The notes beneath the pieces were generated by a model that was not told where the DNA came from, ran no database searches, and was given only the letters and a program-made list of their open reading frames with translations. Position numbers and translations under genes: made by a program. This document shows positions 15,903-22,949 of a stretch of 27,254 nt of DNA, one piece after another (position 1 is the stretch's first letter; each line of letters opens with the position of its first letter). The DNA comes from DASZZZ01 sp036260375 (GTDB taxonomy: Bacteria > Actinomycetota > CADDZG01 > WHSQ01). The DNA is taken from positions 1 through 27,254 of the forward strand of contig DASZZZ010000057.1 of NCBI GenBank assembly GCA_036260375.1. Reading direction: 5' to 3'.

Positions 15903-16243
15903 GGGTGACGAACTACCTCACGGTCGACGGCCGCGACTACACGATGTTCGCCGCGTCCGGGGGCCGGACGCTCGTCGTGACGAGCACGTGCCCGCACCGG
16001 GGGGGCCCGCTCCATCTCGGACGTCTCGACGCGCGCCGCGCCCGGATCGTGTGCCCGTGGCACGAGCTCGGCACGCCGGTGCGCAAGCTCGTCGCCGGAG
16101 CGCTCCCGGCGGTCCGGCGCGGGACGACGATGACGGTCGTCGTCGACGCCCCCGAGCACGGCGAGGTCGTGACCCTCCACCGGCTGACGTCGCCGGCCAT
16201 GACCGCGTGCGGGCACGCCGCGCGCGCGGAGCGCGCGCCGTGA
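15878..16243 (+). CDS. Small Rieske [2Fe-2S] ferredoxin
   Basis: Stand-alone Rieske protein that carries electrons through a two-His, two-Cys [2Fe-2S] cluster. The ligand boxes are C38-P-H40 and C59-P-W-H62 (numbered from GTG 15878), in STCPHRGGPLHLG and IVCPWHELG. Start choice is uncertain: GTG 15878 overlaps the end of the SznF-like gene by 25 bases and has GGGGA nine bases upstream, giving 121 aa. GTG 15905 would give 112 aa with poor spacing. The stop overlaps the P450 start. No reductase gene is adjacent. By position it probably feeds electrons to the P450 or to the diiron enzyme, both of which need two electrons per O2; which one is not decidable from sequence. Confidence 0.85.
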   Translation: MLVVTCDLRVTNYLTVDGRDYTMFAASGGRTLVVTSTCPHRGGPLHLGRLDARRARIVCPWHELGTPVRKLVAGALPAVRRGTTMTVVVDAPEHGEVVTLHRLTSPAMTACGHAARAERAP

Positions 16244-17478
16244 GCACGACCGTATGCGCCGACGACCTGTCGAGCCCGGCCGCGCTCGCCGACCCCTATC
16301 CGGTCTACGCGCACCTGCGGCGACGCGATCCCGTCCACCGCGACGAGCGCCTCGACGCGTGGCTGCTCACGCGCTACGACGACGTCGTGCGCGCGCTGGG
16401 CGACGCCCGCCTGTTCTCGTCCGACCGCACGGACCCGTTCCTCGACCACCTCGACGCCGACGACCGCCAGTCGTTCGCGCCGTTCGCCCGGATCCGGCGG
16501 CGCATCCTCACCTTCACCGACCCTCCGGCCCACGACGTCGGACGCGATCTCGCCACGAACGCGCTGAGCGCGCGGCTCGTCGCGGCGATGGAGCCGTACG
16601 TGCACCGAGTCGTGAACGAGGCGCTCGACCGCGTCGTCGGCGAGTGCGTCGTGGACGTCGTCGACGAGCTCGGGAGGCGCCTCCCGGTGACGGTCAACGC
16701 GCGCGCGGTGGGAGTGCCCGACGCCGACTGCGAGCGCGTCAAGCGGTGGACGTCCGCGTTCGCGGCGGGCCTCAGCGGCGCCGGCGCCAGCGTGCCGGCC
16801 GCCACGCTCGCGCGCGCTCAGGACGCCCTCGGGGCGTTGCGCGACTACGTCGCGTCGCTCGCGGCGCGCCGCAGGGCGCGGCCGCGCGACGATCTCGTCA
16901 GCCGTCTCGTCGCGCGCGCCGAGGTGACCGGCGCCGATCCCGAGGACGTCCACGCGACCTGCATCGCGCTGCTGTTCGCCGGCCTCGAGACGTCGGCCAA
17001 CGTCGTCGGGAACGGCGTGCTGGCGTTGCTGCGACATCCGGGCGAGATCGAGCGCCTGCGGCGCGCCGACGGTGCCGGGGCGAGGGTCGCGGTCGACGAG
17101 CTGCTGCGCTACGACAGCCCACTGCAGATGCTGGGCCGCGTCGTGACCGCCGACGTGAGCGTGCGCGGGCGCCAGCTGCGCGCCGGCGACAAGGTGCTCC
17201 TCGTGGTCGGCGCCGCCAACCGGGACCCCGCCGAGTTCCGCTCGCCCGACCGGCTCGACCTCGCGCGCCGGCCGAACCGGCACCTCGCGTTCGCGCACGG
17301 CATCCACTACTGCCCCGGCGCCGCACTGGCGCGCCGCGAGGCCGAGATCGCGTTCACGACTCTCGTGCGACGCGTCGACCTCGTCGGGCTCGAGACCGAC
17401 GCGGTGACGTGGCACGCCAACCTGTCGTTCCGGGGGCCGGCGTCGCTGCCTGTGCGCGTTCGCCCGCGCGCCGCGTGA
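16240..17478 (+). CDS. Cytochrome P450
   Basis: Soluble bacterial haem monooxygenase. GTG 16240 overlaps the Rieske stop (GTGA), giving 412 aa, the usual length for class I bacterial P450s. The I-helix motif is AGLET (247-251), the K-helix E287-x-x-R290 is in DELLRYDSP, and the haem loop FAHGIHYCPG carries the proximal Cys358. The C-helix region reads DPPAHDVGR, keeping the His but departing from the common HxxLR pattern. As last gene of the four-gene operon it is likely a tailoring enzyme. Given that SznF-type products release nitric oxide, a TxtE-like nitration role is an attractive but untested alternative to plain hydroxylation. The family within P450s cannot be assigned by eye. Confidence 0.94.
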   Translation: MSTTVCADDLSSPAALADPYPVYAHLRRRDPVHRDERLDAWLLTRYDDVVRALGDARLFSSDRTDPFLDHLDADDRQSFAPFARIRRRILTFTDPPAHDVGRDLATNALSARLVAAMEPYVHRVVNEALDRVVGECVVDVVDELGRRLPVTVNARAVGVPDADCERVKRWTSAFAAGLSGAGASVPAATLARAQDALGALRDYVASLAARRRARPRDDLVSRLVARAEVTGADPEDVHATCIALLFAGLETSANVVGNGVLALLRHPGEIERLRRADGAGARVAVDELLRYDSPLQMLGRVVTADVSVRGRQLRAGDKVLLVVGAANRDPAEFRSPDRLDLARRPNRHLAFAHGIHYCPGAALARREAEIAFTTLVRRVDLVGLETDAVTWHANLSFRGPASLPVRVRPRAA

Positions 17479-17501
17479 CGCGCGCGCGCGACGACGCCGG
17501 G

Positions 17502-18806
17502 TCAGCCGGCCGTGACGTCGGCCGCGGCGGCGTCGTCCGCCGGCGCGCCGCCGGCCGCCGGGACCTCGCGCAGCGCCCGGAACGGGCGCGACGACAGCAG
17601 GGGCACGAGGCACGACGTCGCGACGACGCCCATCGCGGCGAGCGCGGCGCGCACGCCCACGACCTCGCCCACGACGCCGGCGCACAGCGCGCCGAGCGAC
17701 ATCGCGCCCCAGACGACGACGCGCGCGGTGGCGTGCTGGCGCGCCTGCAGGCGGTCGGGCGTGAGCGCCTGGCGCAGGCTCACCGACGCGATCCCGAACA
17801 CCGACGGGCCGATCCACACCGCGAACCACGCCGCCACGAGGACCGGGACCGGCCGCCCCTCGGGGGCGAGCGGCACGACGAGCATCCCCGCGCAGCTGAC
17901 CGCCGCGGCGGCGATCGCGGCGCGTCCGACGCCGAGGGCTGCGAACGCCCGGCGCGCGGCGAGGGCTCCCGCGGGGAAGCCGAGCGCTCCCGCCGCCAGC
18001 ACGCCCGCGACCTCGTCCGGCGCGAGCCCGAGGCGGCGCACGGCGTAGAGCGAGAACAACGACACGATCCCGGCCTCGCCGAAGCTGTAGACGCCGGCAC
18101 ACGCGATCGTCGGCCGCAGCAGGGGATGTCCGAAGATCCAGCGCACGCCCTCGCCGACGTCGTGCGCGTACGCCCGTACGCCCCGCTCGCCGTCGAACGG
18201 AGCGCGCCGCGGCTCGGCCGCGCGCACGCGCGTGAGGAGGTGCGCGGACGCGAGGAACGCGGCGACGTCGGCCACGACGGCGAGCGGCGCTGCCGTCACC
18301 GCGAGCATGGCGCCGGCGAGCGACGGCCCGGCCACCTGGCCCCCGGCGTAGCTCACGTACAGCTTCGTGTTGCCCTCGACGAGCCGCGCCCGGTCGACGA
18401 GGCGAGGCAGGTAGCTCGTGTGCGCGACGTCGAACAGCAGGCGACCGACGCCGACCGCGACGACGACCGCGTACATGTGCGGGAGCGTCAGGGCGCCCCA
18501 CGCCCACGCCGCGGGGATCGACGCAAGCGCCGCCGCGCGCGCGAGCTCGCACGCGACGAGCACCGGGCGGCGCGGGCGCCGCTCGACCCACACGCCGGCC
18601 GGCAGGCCGAGCACGAGGAACGGCGCGAGCGCGAGGAACGTCAGCGACGACACCGCGAGCGGCCCGGCGTCGAGCACGGTCACCGCGATCAGCGGCATGA
18701 CGACCGCGACGGTCTCCGTGCCGAGGATGCTGAGCGTCGCCGCCGCCCACAACAGGCGGAAGTCGGCGTGCGACCACAGGCTTCGGCCCTCGGGGCGGCG
18801 CGTCAT
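17502..18806 (-). CDS. MFS exporter (MFS_3 / EntS-like)
   Basis: Major facilitator efflux permease. The 434-aa product starts LWSHADFRLLWAAATLS, a common N-terminus of EntS-like exporters, and has about twelve hydrophobic segments. The loop motif GLPAGVWVERRPRRP between helices 2 and 3 is the MFS motif A equivalent, and VEGNTKLYVSYAGGQVAGP is a family landmark. The start is ATG 18806 with GAGGA five bases upstream; the frame is open further, but that part is shadow. It is convergent with the P450 gene (23-bp gap of alternating CG) and divergent from the sigma factor. Likely exports the island's product or protects the producer. The substrate is not deducible. Confidence 0.87.
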   Translation of the reverse strand: MTRRPEGRSLWSHADFRLLWAAATLSILGTETVAVVMPLIAVTVLDAGPLAVSSLTFLALAPFLVLGLPAGVWVERRPRRPVLVACELARAAALASIPAAWAWGALTLPHMYAVVVAVGVGRLLFDVAHTSYLPRLVDRARLVEGNTKLYVSYAGGQVAGPSLAGAMLAVTAAPLAVVADVAAFLASAHLLTRVRAAEPRRAPFDGERGVRAYAHDVGEGVRWIFGHPLLRPTIACAGVYSFGEAGIVSLFSLYAVRRLGLAPDEVAGVLAAGALGFPAGALAARRAFAALGVGRAAIAAAAVSCAGMLVVPLAPEGRPVPVLVAAWFAVWIGPSVFGIASVSLRQALTPDRLQARQHATARVVVWGAMSLGALCAGVVGEVVGVRAALAAMGVVATSCLVPLLSSRPFRALREVPAAGGAPADDAAAADVTAG

Positions 18807-18820
18807 CGTGTCCTCGTCAC

Positions 18821-18832
18821 GTGGGTTCCCAC
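18821..18832. promoter_or_regulatory. Inverted repeat in the MFS leader
   Basis: GTGGGTTCCCAC, an inverted repeat of five bases around a central TT, lies 15-26 bases upstream of the MFS start codon. It could be an operator or a leader hairpin. Short, so chance is possible in DNA of this composition. Confidence 0.3.
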
Positions 18833-18856
18833 ACCAGAACACCGTCCCGCCGCGAT

Positions 18857-18949
18857 CGGTTGCGCGCCGGCCGGCGGTTCCGCAGTGCACGTGTCGGGCG
18901 ACGTACGCGCCGGCGCGCCGGGACGCCACGGAGGCGACGCGCAACCGGT
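18857..18949. promoter_or_regulatory. CGGTTGCGCG ... CGCGCAACCGGT inverted pair between MFS and sigma genes
   Basis: CGGTTGCGCG (18857-18866) and its exact inverted copy inside CGCGCAACCGGT (18938-18949) flank the middle of this 170-bp divergent region. The 12-mer CGCGCAACCGGT is identical to 12229-12240 in the other divergent control region of the island. A shared regulator binding both regions would explain this. The core CGCGCAACCG also occurs inside a coding region (around 13121), so the motif alone is not unique. Confidence 0.4.
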
Positions 18950-18976
18950 GCGGCGGCCGCGGTGGTGGCGGGGGTG

Positions 18977-19540
18977 ATGACGCTGAACCTGAACGAACGG
19001 CTCGCAGCCGACCTCGACGCGTCGTTCGCGGCGCTCGTGCGCGAGCACGAGGCCGCGGTGTACACGACCGCACTGCGCGTCACCGGCCGGCGCCACAGGG
19101 CCGAGGACATCGCCGCGGAGAGCTTCGAGAAGGCCTACAACGCGCTGCGCGGCTATTCGCGCGAGCGGATCGCGGCGTTGCAGCTGCGGCCCTGGCTCGT
19201 GACGATCACGCTGAACGCGTGGCGCAACGAGGTGCGCCGCGAGTCTCGCCGGCCGTCGTTGGCGCCGCTCGACCCGTCGTGGGACGCGCCCGACGACGGA
19301 ATGTCGCCCGAGGACGCGGTGCTCGCGGCGGAGTCGACCCGCCGGCTCGCGCGCCTCGTCGCCGGGTTGCCGGAGCGCTACCGCGTGCCGCTCGTGCTGC
19401 GCCACGTCGTCGGGATGTCATACGCCGAGATAGCGCGCGCGCTGTCGTGCCCCGAGGGAACGGTCAAGGCGCAGGTGTCGCGCGCGCTGCAGCGTCTTCA
19501 CGAGCACCTGGCGGAGAGGCCCGCGCTGGAGGCGGGCTGA
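18977..19540 (+). CDS. ECF-type sigma factor
   Basis: Group IV-like sigma-70 family protein that would direct RNA polymerase to a specific regulon. The 187-aa product has region 2 (about 17-90, with HRAEDIAAESFEKAYNAL and LRPWLVTITLNAWRNEVRR) and region 4 (about 119-177, LPERYRVPLVLRHVVGMSYAEIARAL followed by GTVKAQVSRALQRL). ATG 18977 fits the family; GTG 18974 is an alternative and the Shine-Dalgarno is only a G-rich stretch. No anti-sigma factor is encoded next to it. Instead its stop overlaps the start of an alkyltransferase gene (TGATG), so the two are coupled. This pairing also appears in other actinobacteria as far as I recall, so it may predate the island. Confidence 0.86.
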   Translation: MTLNLNERLAADLDASFAALVREHEAAVYTTALRVTGRRHRAEDIAAESFEKAYNALRGYSRERIAALQLRPWLVTITLNAWRNEVRRESRRPSLAPLDPSWDAPDDGMSPEDAVLAAESTRRLARLVAGLPERYRVPLVLRHVVGMSYAEIARALSCPEGTVKAQVSRALQRLHEHLAERPALEAG

Positions 19541-20334
19541 TGGGTCGCGGGGAACGCGGCGTCGTGGCGCGCCTCGGCGCGCTTGCGGCCGCGTCGCCCG
19601 AGGGCTTCTCCGAGCGCGTCCTCGAACGCGTCGGGCTCGCGCGCGACCGCTACGCCGTCGTCGACCACCTGTCCGAACCCGTCTACGTCGCATACGACGA
19701 CGCCGGGGTGTCGTTCGTGCGCGCCGTGCGCCACGTCGGCGACGCGCACGCGTTCGAGCGCGCGTTCGCGGACCACTTCGGACGAGAGGTGCGGCGAGCC
19801 GACGCGCTGCCCCCCGACGTCGCCGCAGCGCTGCGCGACGGGCGCGCGCGCGGAGTTCGCCTCGATCTCGCCGGGCTGAGCGACTTCGAGCGCAGCGTGT
19901 TGCGCAAGACGCTCGACATCCCGCGCGGTGAGGTCCGCACGTACGCGTGGGTCGCGGGCGAGATCGGCCGGCCGCGCGCCGTGCGCGCCGTCGGGTCGGC
20001 GCTGGGGCGCAACCCCGTCCCGATACTGCTCCCGTGCCACCGCGTCGTGCGAAGCGACGGCTCGATCGGCGAGTACATCGCGGGGGCCGGGATGAAGCGA
20101 TCGTTGCTGGCGCGCGAGGGCGCGCCCGTGGACGAGGTCGAGCGCCTCGGGCGCGCCGGCATCCGCTTCCTCGGCAGCGACACGACGCACGTCTTCTGCG
20201 TACCGAGCTGCCGCCACGCGCGCCGGGTGTCGCCGGCGCATCTGGTCGCGTTCGCGCGCGCCGACGTCCCCGCGCGCAGAGGCTACCGGCCGTGCAGGCA
20301 CTGCCGGCCGGCGCCGCTCGCCACAGGGGGCTGA
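19540..20334 (+). CDS. O6-alkylguanine-DNA alkyltransferase with C-terminal Ada-type zinc domain
   Basis: Suicidal repair protein that takes methyl groups from O6-methylguanine onto an active-site cysteine. The 264-aa product has an alkyltransferase domain (about 110-195) with IPRGEVRTYAWVAGEIG, GSALGRNPVPILLPCHRVV and acceptor Cys166. A C-terminal Ada-type zinc module (about 210-260) has C220-x3-C224 and C252-x2-C255, which in Ada binds zinc and repairs methylphosphotriesters. In E. coli Ada the zinc module is N-terminal; here the order is reversed and there is no AraC-type DNA-binding domain. ATG 19540 follows GGAGG (19528-19532). Since methylnitrosoureas methylate O6-guanine and DNA phosphates, it fits self-protection for the adjacent pathway, though a general repair role is equally possible. 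Confidence 0.92.
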   Translation: MGRGERGVVARLGALAAASPEGFSERVLERVGLARDRYAVVDHLSEPVYVAYDDAGVSFVRAVRHVGDAHAFERAFADHFGREVRRADALPPDVAAALRDGRARGVRLDLAGLSDFERSVLRKTLDIPRGEVRTYAWVAGEIGRPRAVRAVGSALGRNPVPILLPCHRVVRSDGSIGEYIAGAGMKRSLLAREGAPVDEVERLGRAGIRFLGSDTTHVFCVPSCRHARRVSPAHLVAFARADVPARRGYRPCRHCRPAPLATGG

Positions 20335-20375
20335 GGCGGCGGCGGCGTCCGGCTGCGCGCGCCGGCGTTTTCGGG

Positions 20376-20381
20376 TTAGCT
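20376..20381 (+). promoter_or_regulatory. Candidate -10 element of proBA
   Basis: TTAGCT lies within TTCGGGTTAGCTA (20370-20382), about 40 bases before the proB ATG. The same 13-mer with one mismatch (TTCGGGTTATCTA) occurs immediately upstream of nadD. No clear -35 is visible at 17 bases. Confidence 0.35.
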
Positions 20382-20421
20382 ATGTCGCGGCGCGCGCGGA
20401 CGCGCGCGGCGGAGGGGGACG

Positions 20422-21531
20422 ATGGCGCGACCCGAGCTCGGCGCGGGGGACAGGCTCGTCGTGAAGGTCGGCACCGCGTCGCTGGTCGACGCGCGCGGCG
20501 CGCCCGACGACGCCCGCTTCGAAGCGCTGTGCGACGGCGTCGCCGCGGTGCGCGCCGCGGGCGTCGAGGTGGTGCTGGTGTCGTCGGGCGCGATCGCGGC
20601 GGGCCTCGGCCCCCTCGGGCTGCCGGCGCGCCCGCCCGACATCCCGACGCTGCAGGCCGCCGCGGCGGTCGGGCAGGGGCGCCTCGTCGCGCGCTACCAG
20701 CGTCTGCTCGCGGCGCGCGGGATCGTGACCGCACAGATGCTGCTGACGCGCTACGACTTCATGCATCGACAGCAGTACCTCAACGCCCGCAACACGCTCG
20801 ACCGGCTCCTGGCCCTCGGAGCGGTGCCGGTCGTCAACGAGAACGACACCGTCGCGGTCGACGAGATCCGCTTCGGCGACAACGACCGCCTCGCGGCGCT
20901 CGTCGCCAACCTCGCCTCGGCGCGCCTGCTGCTGCTCCTCACCGACACGCGCGGCGTCCACGCGGCCGACCCGCGCGTGCGGCCCGACGCGCCGGTGCTC
21001 GACGAGGTCGAGCGCATCACGCCCGAGCTCGAGAGCGCGGCCGGGGGCCGCGGCTCCCCGCTGTCGAGCGGCGGGATGGCGTCGAAGCTGGCGGCGGCGT
21101 GGGTCGCGACCTTCTCGGGCGTCGGCGTCGTCGTCGCGGGGGCCGCCGAGGGCGGCGTCGTCGAGCGCGTCGCGCGCGGCGAGCGCACCGGAACGTACTT
21201 CCACCCGCAGCCGCGCCGGGCGTCGGCGCGCCGGCTGTGGATCGCGTTCGCGCAGCCGCCGCGCGGAGCGGTCGTCGTCGACGACGGCGCGCGCCGCGCC
21301 GTGGTCGAGGGCAAGAAGAGCCTGCTGCCGGCGGGGGTGGTCGAGGTGCGGGGCCGCTTCTCGGCCGGCGACGCGGTCGACGTCGTCGACGGCGACGGGA
21401 CCGTGTTCGCGCGCGGGTTGGTACGCTATGGGACCGAGGAGCTCGCGGCCGCGCGGGGCCGTCCGACGTCGGAGCTCGCCGGGCGCGAGGTCATACACCG
21501 CGACCAGCTCGTCGTCCTCGGGGGGAGGTGA
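20422..21531 (+). CDS. proB: Glutamate 5-kinase with PUA domain
   Basis: First step of proline synthesis: phosphorylates L-glutamate to gamma-glutamyl phosphate. The 369-aa product has an amino-acid-kinase domain (about 1-260) with VVKVGTASLVD, VVLVSSGAIAAGL, PVVNENDTV and GDNDRLAALVA, and a C-terminal PUA domain (about 277-355), the usual bacterial layout. ATG 20422 follows a strong GGAGGGGG (20411-20418). The proA start lies five bases beyond its stop. ProB normally follows obgE directly; here it resumes after the accessory island. Confidence 0.96.
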   Translation: MARPELGAGDRLVVKVGTASLVDARGAPDDARFEALCDGVAAVRAAGVEVVLVSSGAIAAGLGPLGLPARPPDIPTLQAAAAVGQGRLVARYQRLLAARGIVTAQMLLTRYDFMHRQQYLNARNTLDRLLALGAVPVVNENDTVAVDEIRFGDNDRLAALVANLASARLLLLLTDTRGVHAADPRVRPDAPVLDEVERITPELESAAGGRGSPLSSGGMASKLAAAWVATFSGVGVVVAGAAEGGVVERVARGERTGTYFHPQPRRASARRLWIAFAQPPRGAVVVDDGARRAVVEGKKSLLPAGVVEVRGRFSAGDAVDVVDGDGTVFARGLVRYGTEELAAARGRPTSELAGREVIHRDQLVVLGGR

Positions 21532-21536
21532 CGGCC

Positions 21537-22784
21537 ATGTCCATGGTCCTCGACGTCTGCCGCGCCGCCAAGGCGGCCGCCCCGGCGGTCGCGTCGTCCA
21601 CCGGCGCGACGCGCGACGCCGCCCTGCGCGCGATGGCCGACGCGCTCGAGGACGAGCGCGTTCGCCTCGTCGATGCGAACGCCGCCGACGTCGAGCGCGC
21701 CCGGGCGTCGAGCGCGTCGGCCACGACGGTCGACCGGCTCACGCTGACCGAGCGGCGTATCGCCGCGATGGCGGAGGGGCTGCGCGCGGTCGCGGCGCTG
21801 GCCGATCCCGTCGGCGAGGTCGTGCGCGGGTGGCGGCGTCCCAACGGCCTGACGGTCCAGCAGGTGCGCGCCCCGCTCGGCGTCGTCGCGGTCGTCTACG
21901 AGGCGCGCCCGAACGTGACCTCGGACGTCGCGGGGCTGTGCCTGAAGTCCGGCAACGCGTGCGTGCTGCGCGGCTCCCGCATCGCGTCGTCGTCGAACGA
22001 CGCGATCGCCGCGGTGCTGCGCGCCGCGCTCGGCTCGGCCGGGTTGCCCGCCGGCGCGCTCGGGCTCGTGCCCGCCACCGACCGGTCGAGCGCGCTCGAG
22101 CTCATGCAGGCGAAGGGCTACGTCGACCTGCTCGTCCCGCGCGGCGGCCGCGACCTCATCGCGGCGATCGAGGCGAACGCCACCGTGCCGTACATCGTCG
22201 ACGGCGACGGCAACTGCCACGTCTACGTCGACGCGTCGGCCGACCCCGGCGTCGCCACGAGCATCGTCCTCAACGCCAAGACGCAGCGACCGAGCGTGTG
22301 CAACGCGGCCGAGACGCTGCTCGTGCACGAGAGGCTCGCCGAGACGTGGCTGCCCGACGCGCTCGACGAGCTCGCGGCCGCGGGCGTCGAGGTGCGCGGC
22401 GACGAGCGGACGTGCGAGCTGTGGCCGAAGGCGAGCGCGGCGAGCGACGACGACTGGGCGACGGAGTACCTCGACCTCGTGCTCGCGGTGCGCGTCGTCG
22501 ACTCGCTCGACGACGCGATCGCGCACGTCAACCGCTGGGGCACGTCGAACGCCGAGGCGATCGTGACGAGCGACGTCGCCGCCGCCCGCCGCTTCGCCGC
22601 GGAGGTCGATTCCGGCTCGGTGTTCGTCAACGCGTCGACGCGCTTCTCCGACGGCGCCGAGCTCGGGTTCGGCGCCGAGATCGGCATCTCGACCCAGAAG
22701 CTGCACGCGCGCGGCCCGATGGGGCTCGAGGCGCTCACCGCGACGAAGTTCGTCGTGTGGGGCGACGGGCACGTCCGTTCGTAG
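21537..22784 (+). CDS. proA: Gamma-glutamyl phosphate reductase
   Basis: Second step of proline synthesis: NADPH-dependent reduction of gamma-glutamyl phosphate to glutamate 5-semialdehyde. The 415-aa product belongs to the aldehyde dehydrogenase superfamily; Cys255 in QRPSVCNAAETLL is the catalytic thiol. Other signatures are VYEARPNVTSD, CVLRGS and YVDLLVPRGG. ATG 21537 follows AGGTGA at the end of proB; ATG 21543 is an alternative. Its TAG stop is in the same reading frame as purL, and the 165 bases between 22785 and 22949 contain no in-frame stop. Confidence 0.96.
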   Translation: MSMVLDVCRAAKAAAPAVASSTGATRDAALRAMADALEDERVRLVDANAADVERARASSASATTVDRLTLTERRIAAMAEGLRAVAALADPVGEVVRGWRRPNGLTVQQVRAPLGVVAVVYEARPNVTSDVAGLCLKSGNACVLRGSRIASSSNDAIAAVLRAALGSAGLPAGALGLVPATDRSSALELMQAKGYVDLLVPRGGRDLIAAIEANATVPYIVDGDGNCHVYVDASADPGVATSIVLNAKTQRPSVCNAAETLLVHERLAETWLPDALDELAAAGVEVRGDERTCELWPKASAASDDDWATEYLDLVLAVRVVDSLDDAIAHVNRWGTSNAEAIVTSDVAAARRFAAEVDSGSVFVNASTRFSDGAELGFGAEIGISTQKLHARGPMGLEALTATKFVVWGDGHVRS

Positions 22785-22818
22785 GCGCGAAATCGGGGGC
22801 CGCGGCACCCCCCGCCGG

Positions 22819-22824
22819 TATACT
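22819..22824 (+). promoter_or_regulatory. Candidate -10 element for purLQ
   Basis: TATACT, nearly the consensus -10, stands out in very GC-rich DNA between proA and purL. No -35-like hexamer is seen 16-18 bases upstream. If used, transcription would start near 22831, upstream of two Shine-Dalgarno-like runs (AGGAGGAGG at 22858-22866 and AGGAGGT at 22882-22888). Confidence 0.45.
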
Positions 22825-22949
22825 CGGCGCCGTCGGCACGGCGTCGCGACCGGGCACAGGAGGAGGCAGAGGCGGCACTCCAGGAGGTAAGGGTCGCCCC
22901 TCGCGGGCGTGATGTCCGCGGCGAAGAGCTCCTCTCCGAGATCGGCCAC

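Noticed and set aside
17479..17501. Alternating CG run between the convergent P450 and MFS genes as a Z-DNA or terminator element
   Set aside because: Only a short run; no stem-loop with T-tract and no other evidence.
9885..20421. Integrative element with att sites or insertion sequence
   Set aside because: No integrase, transposase, tRNA gene or flanking direct repeats could be seen.
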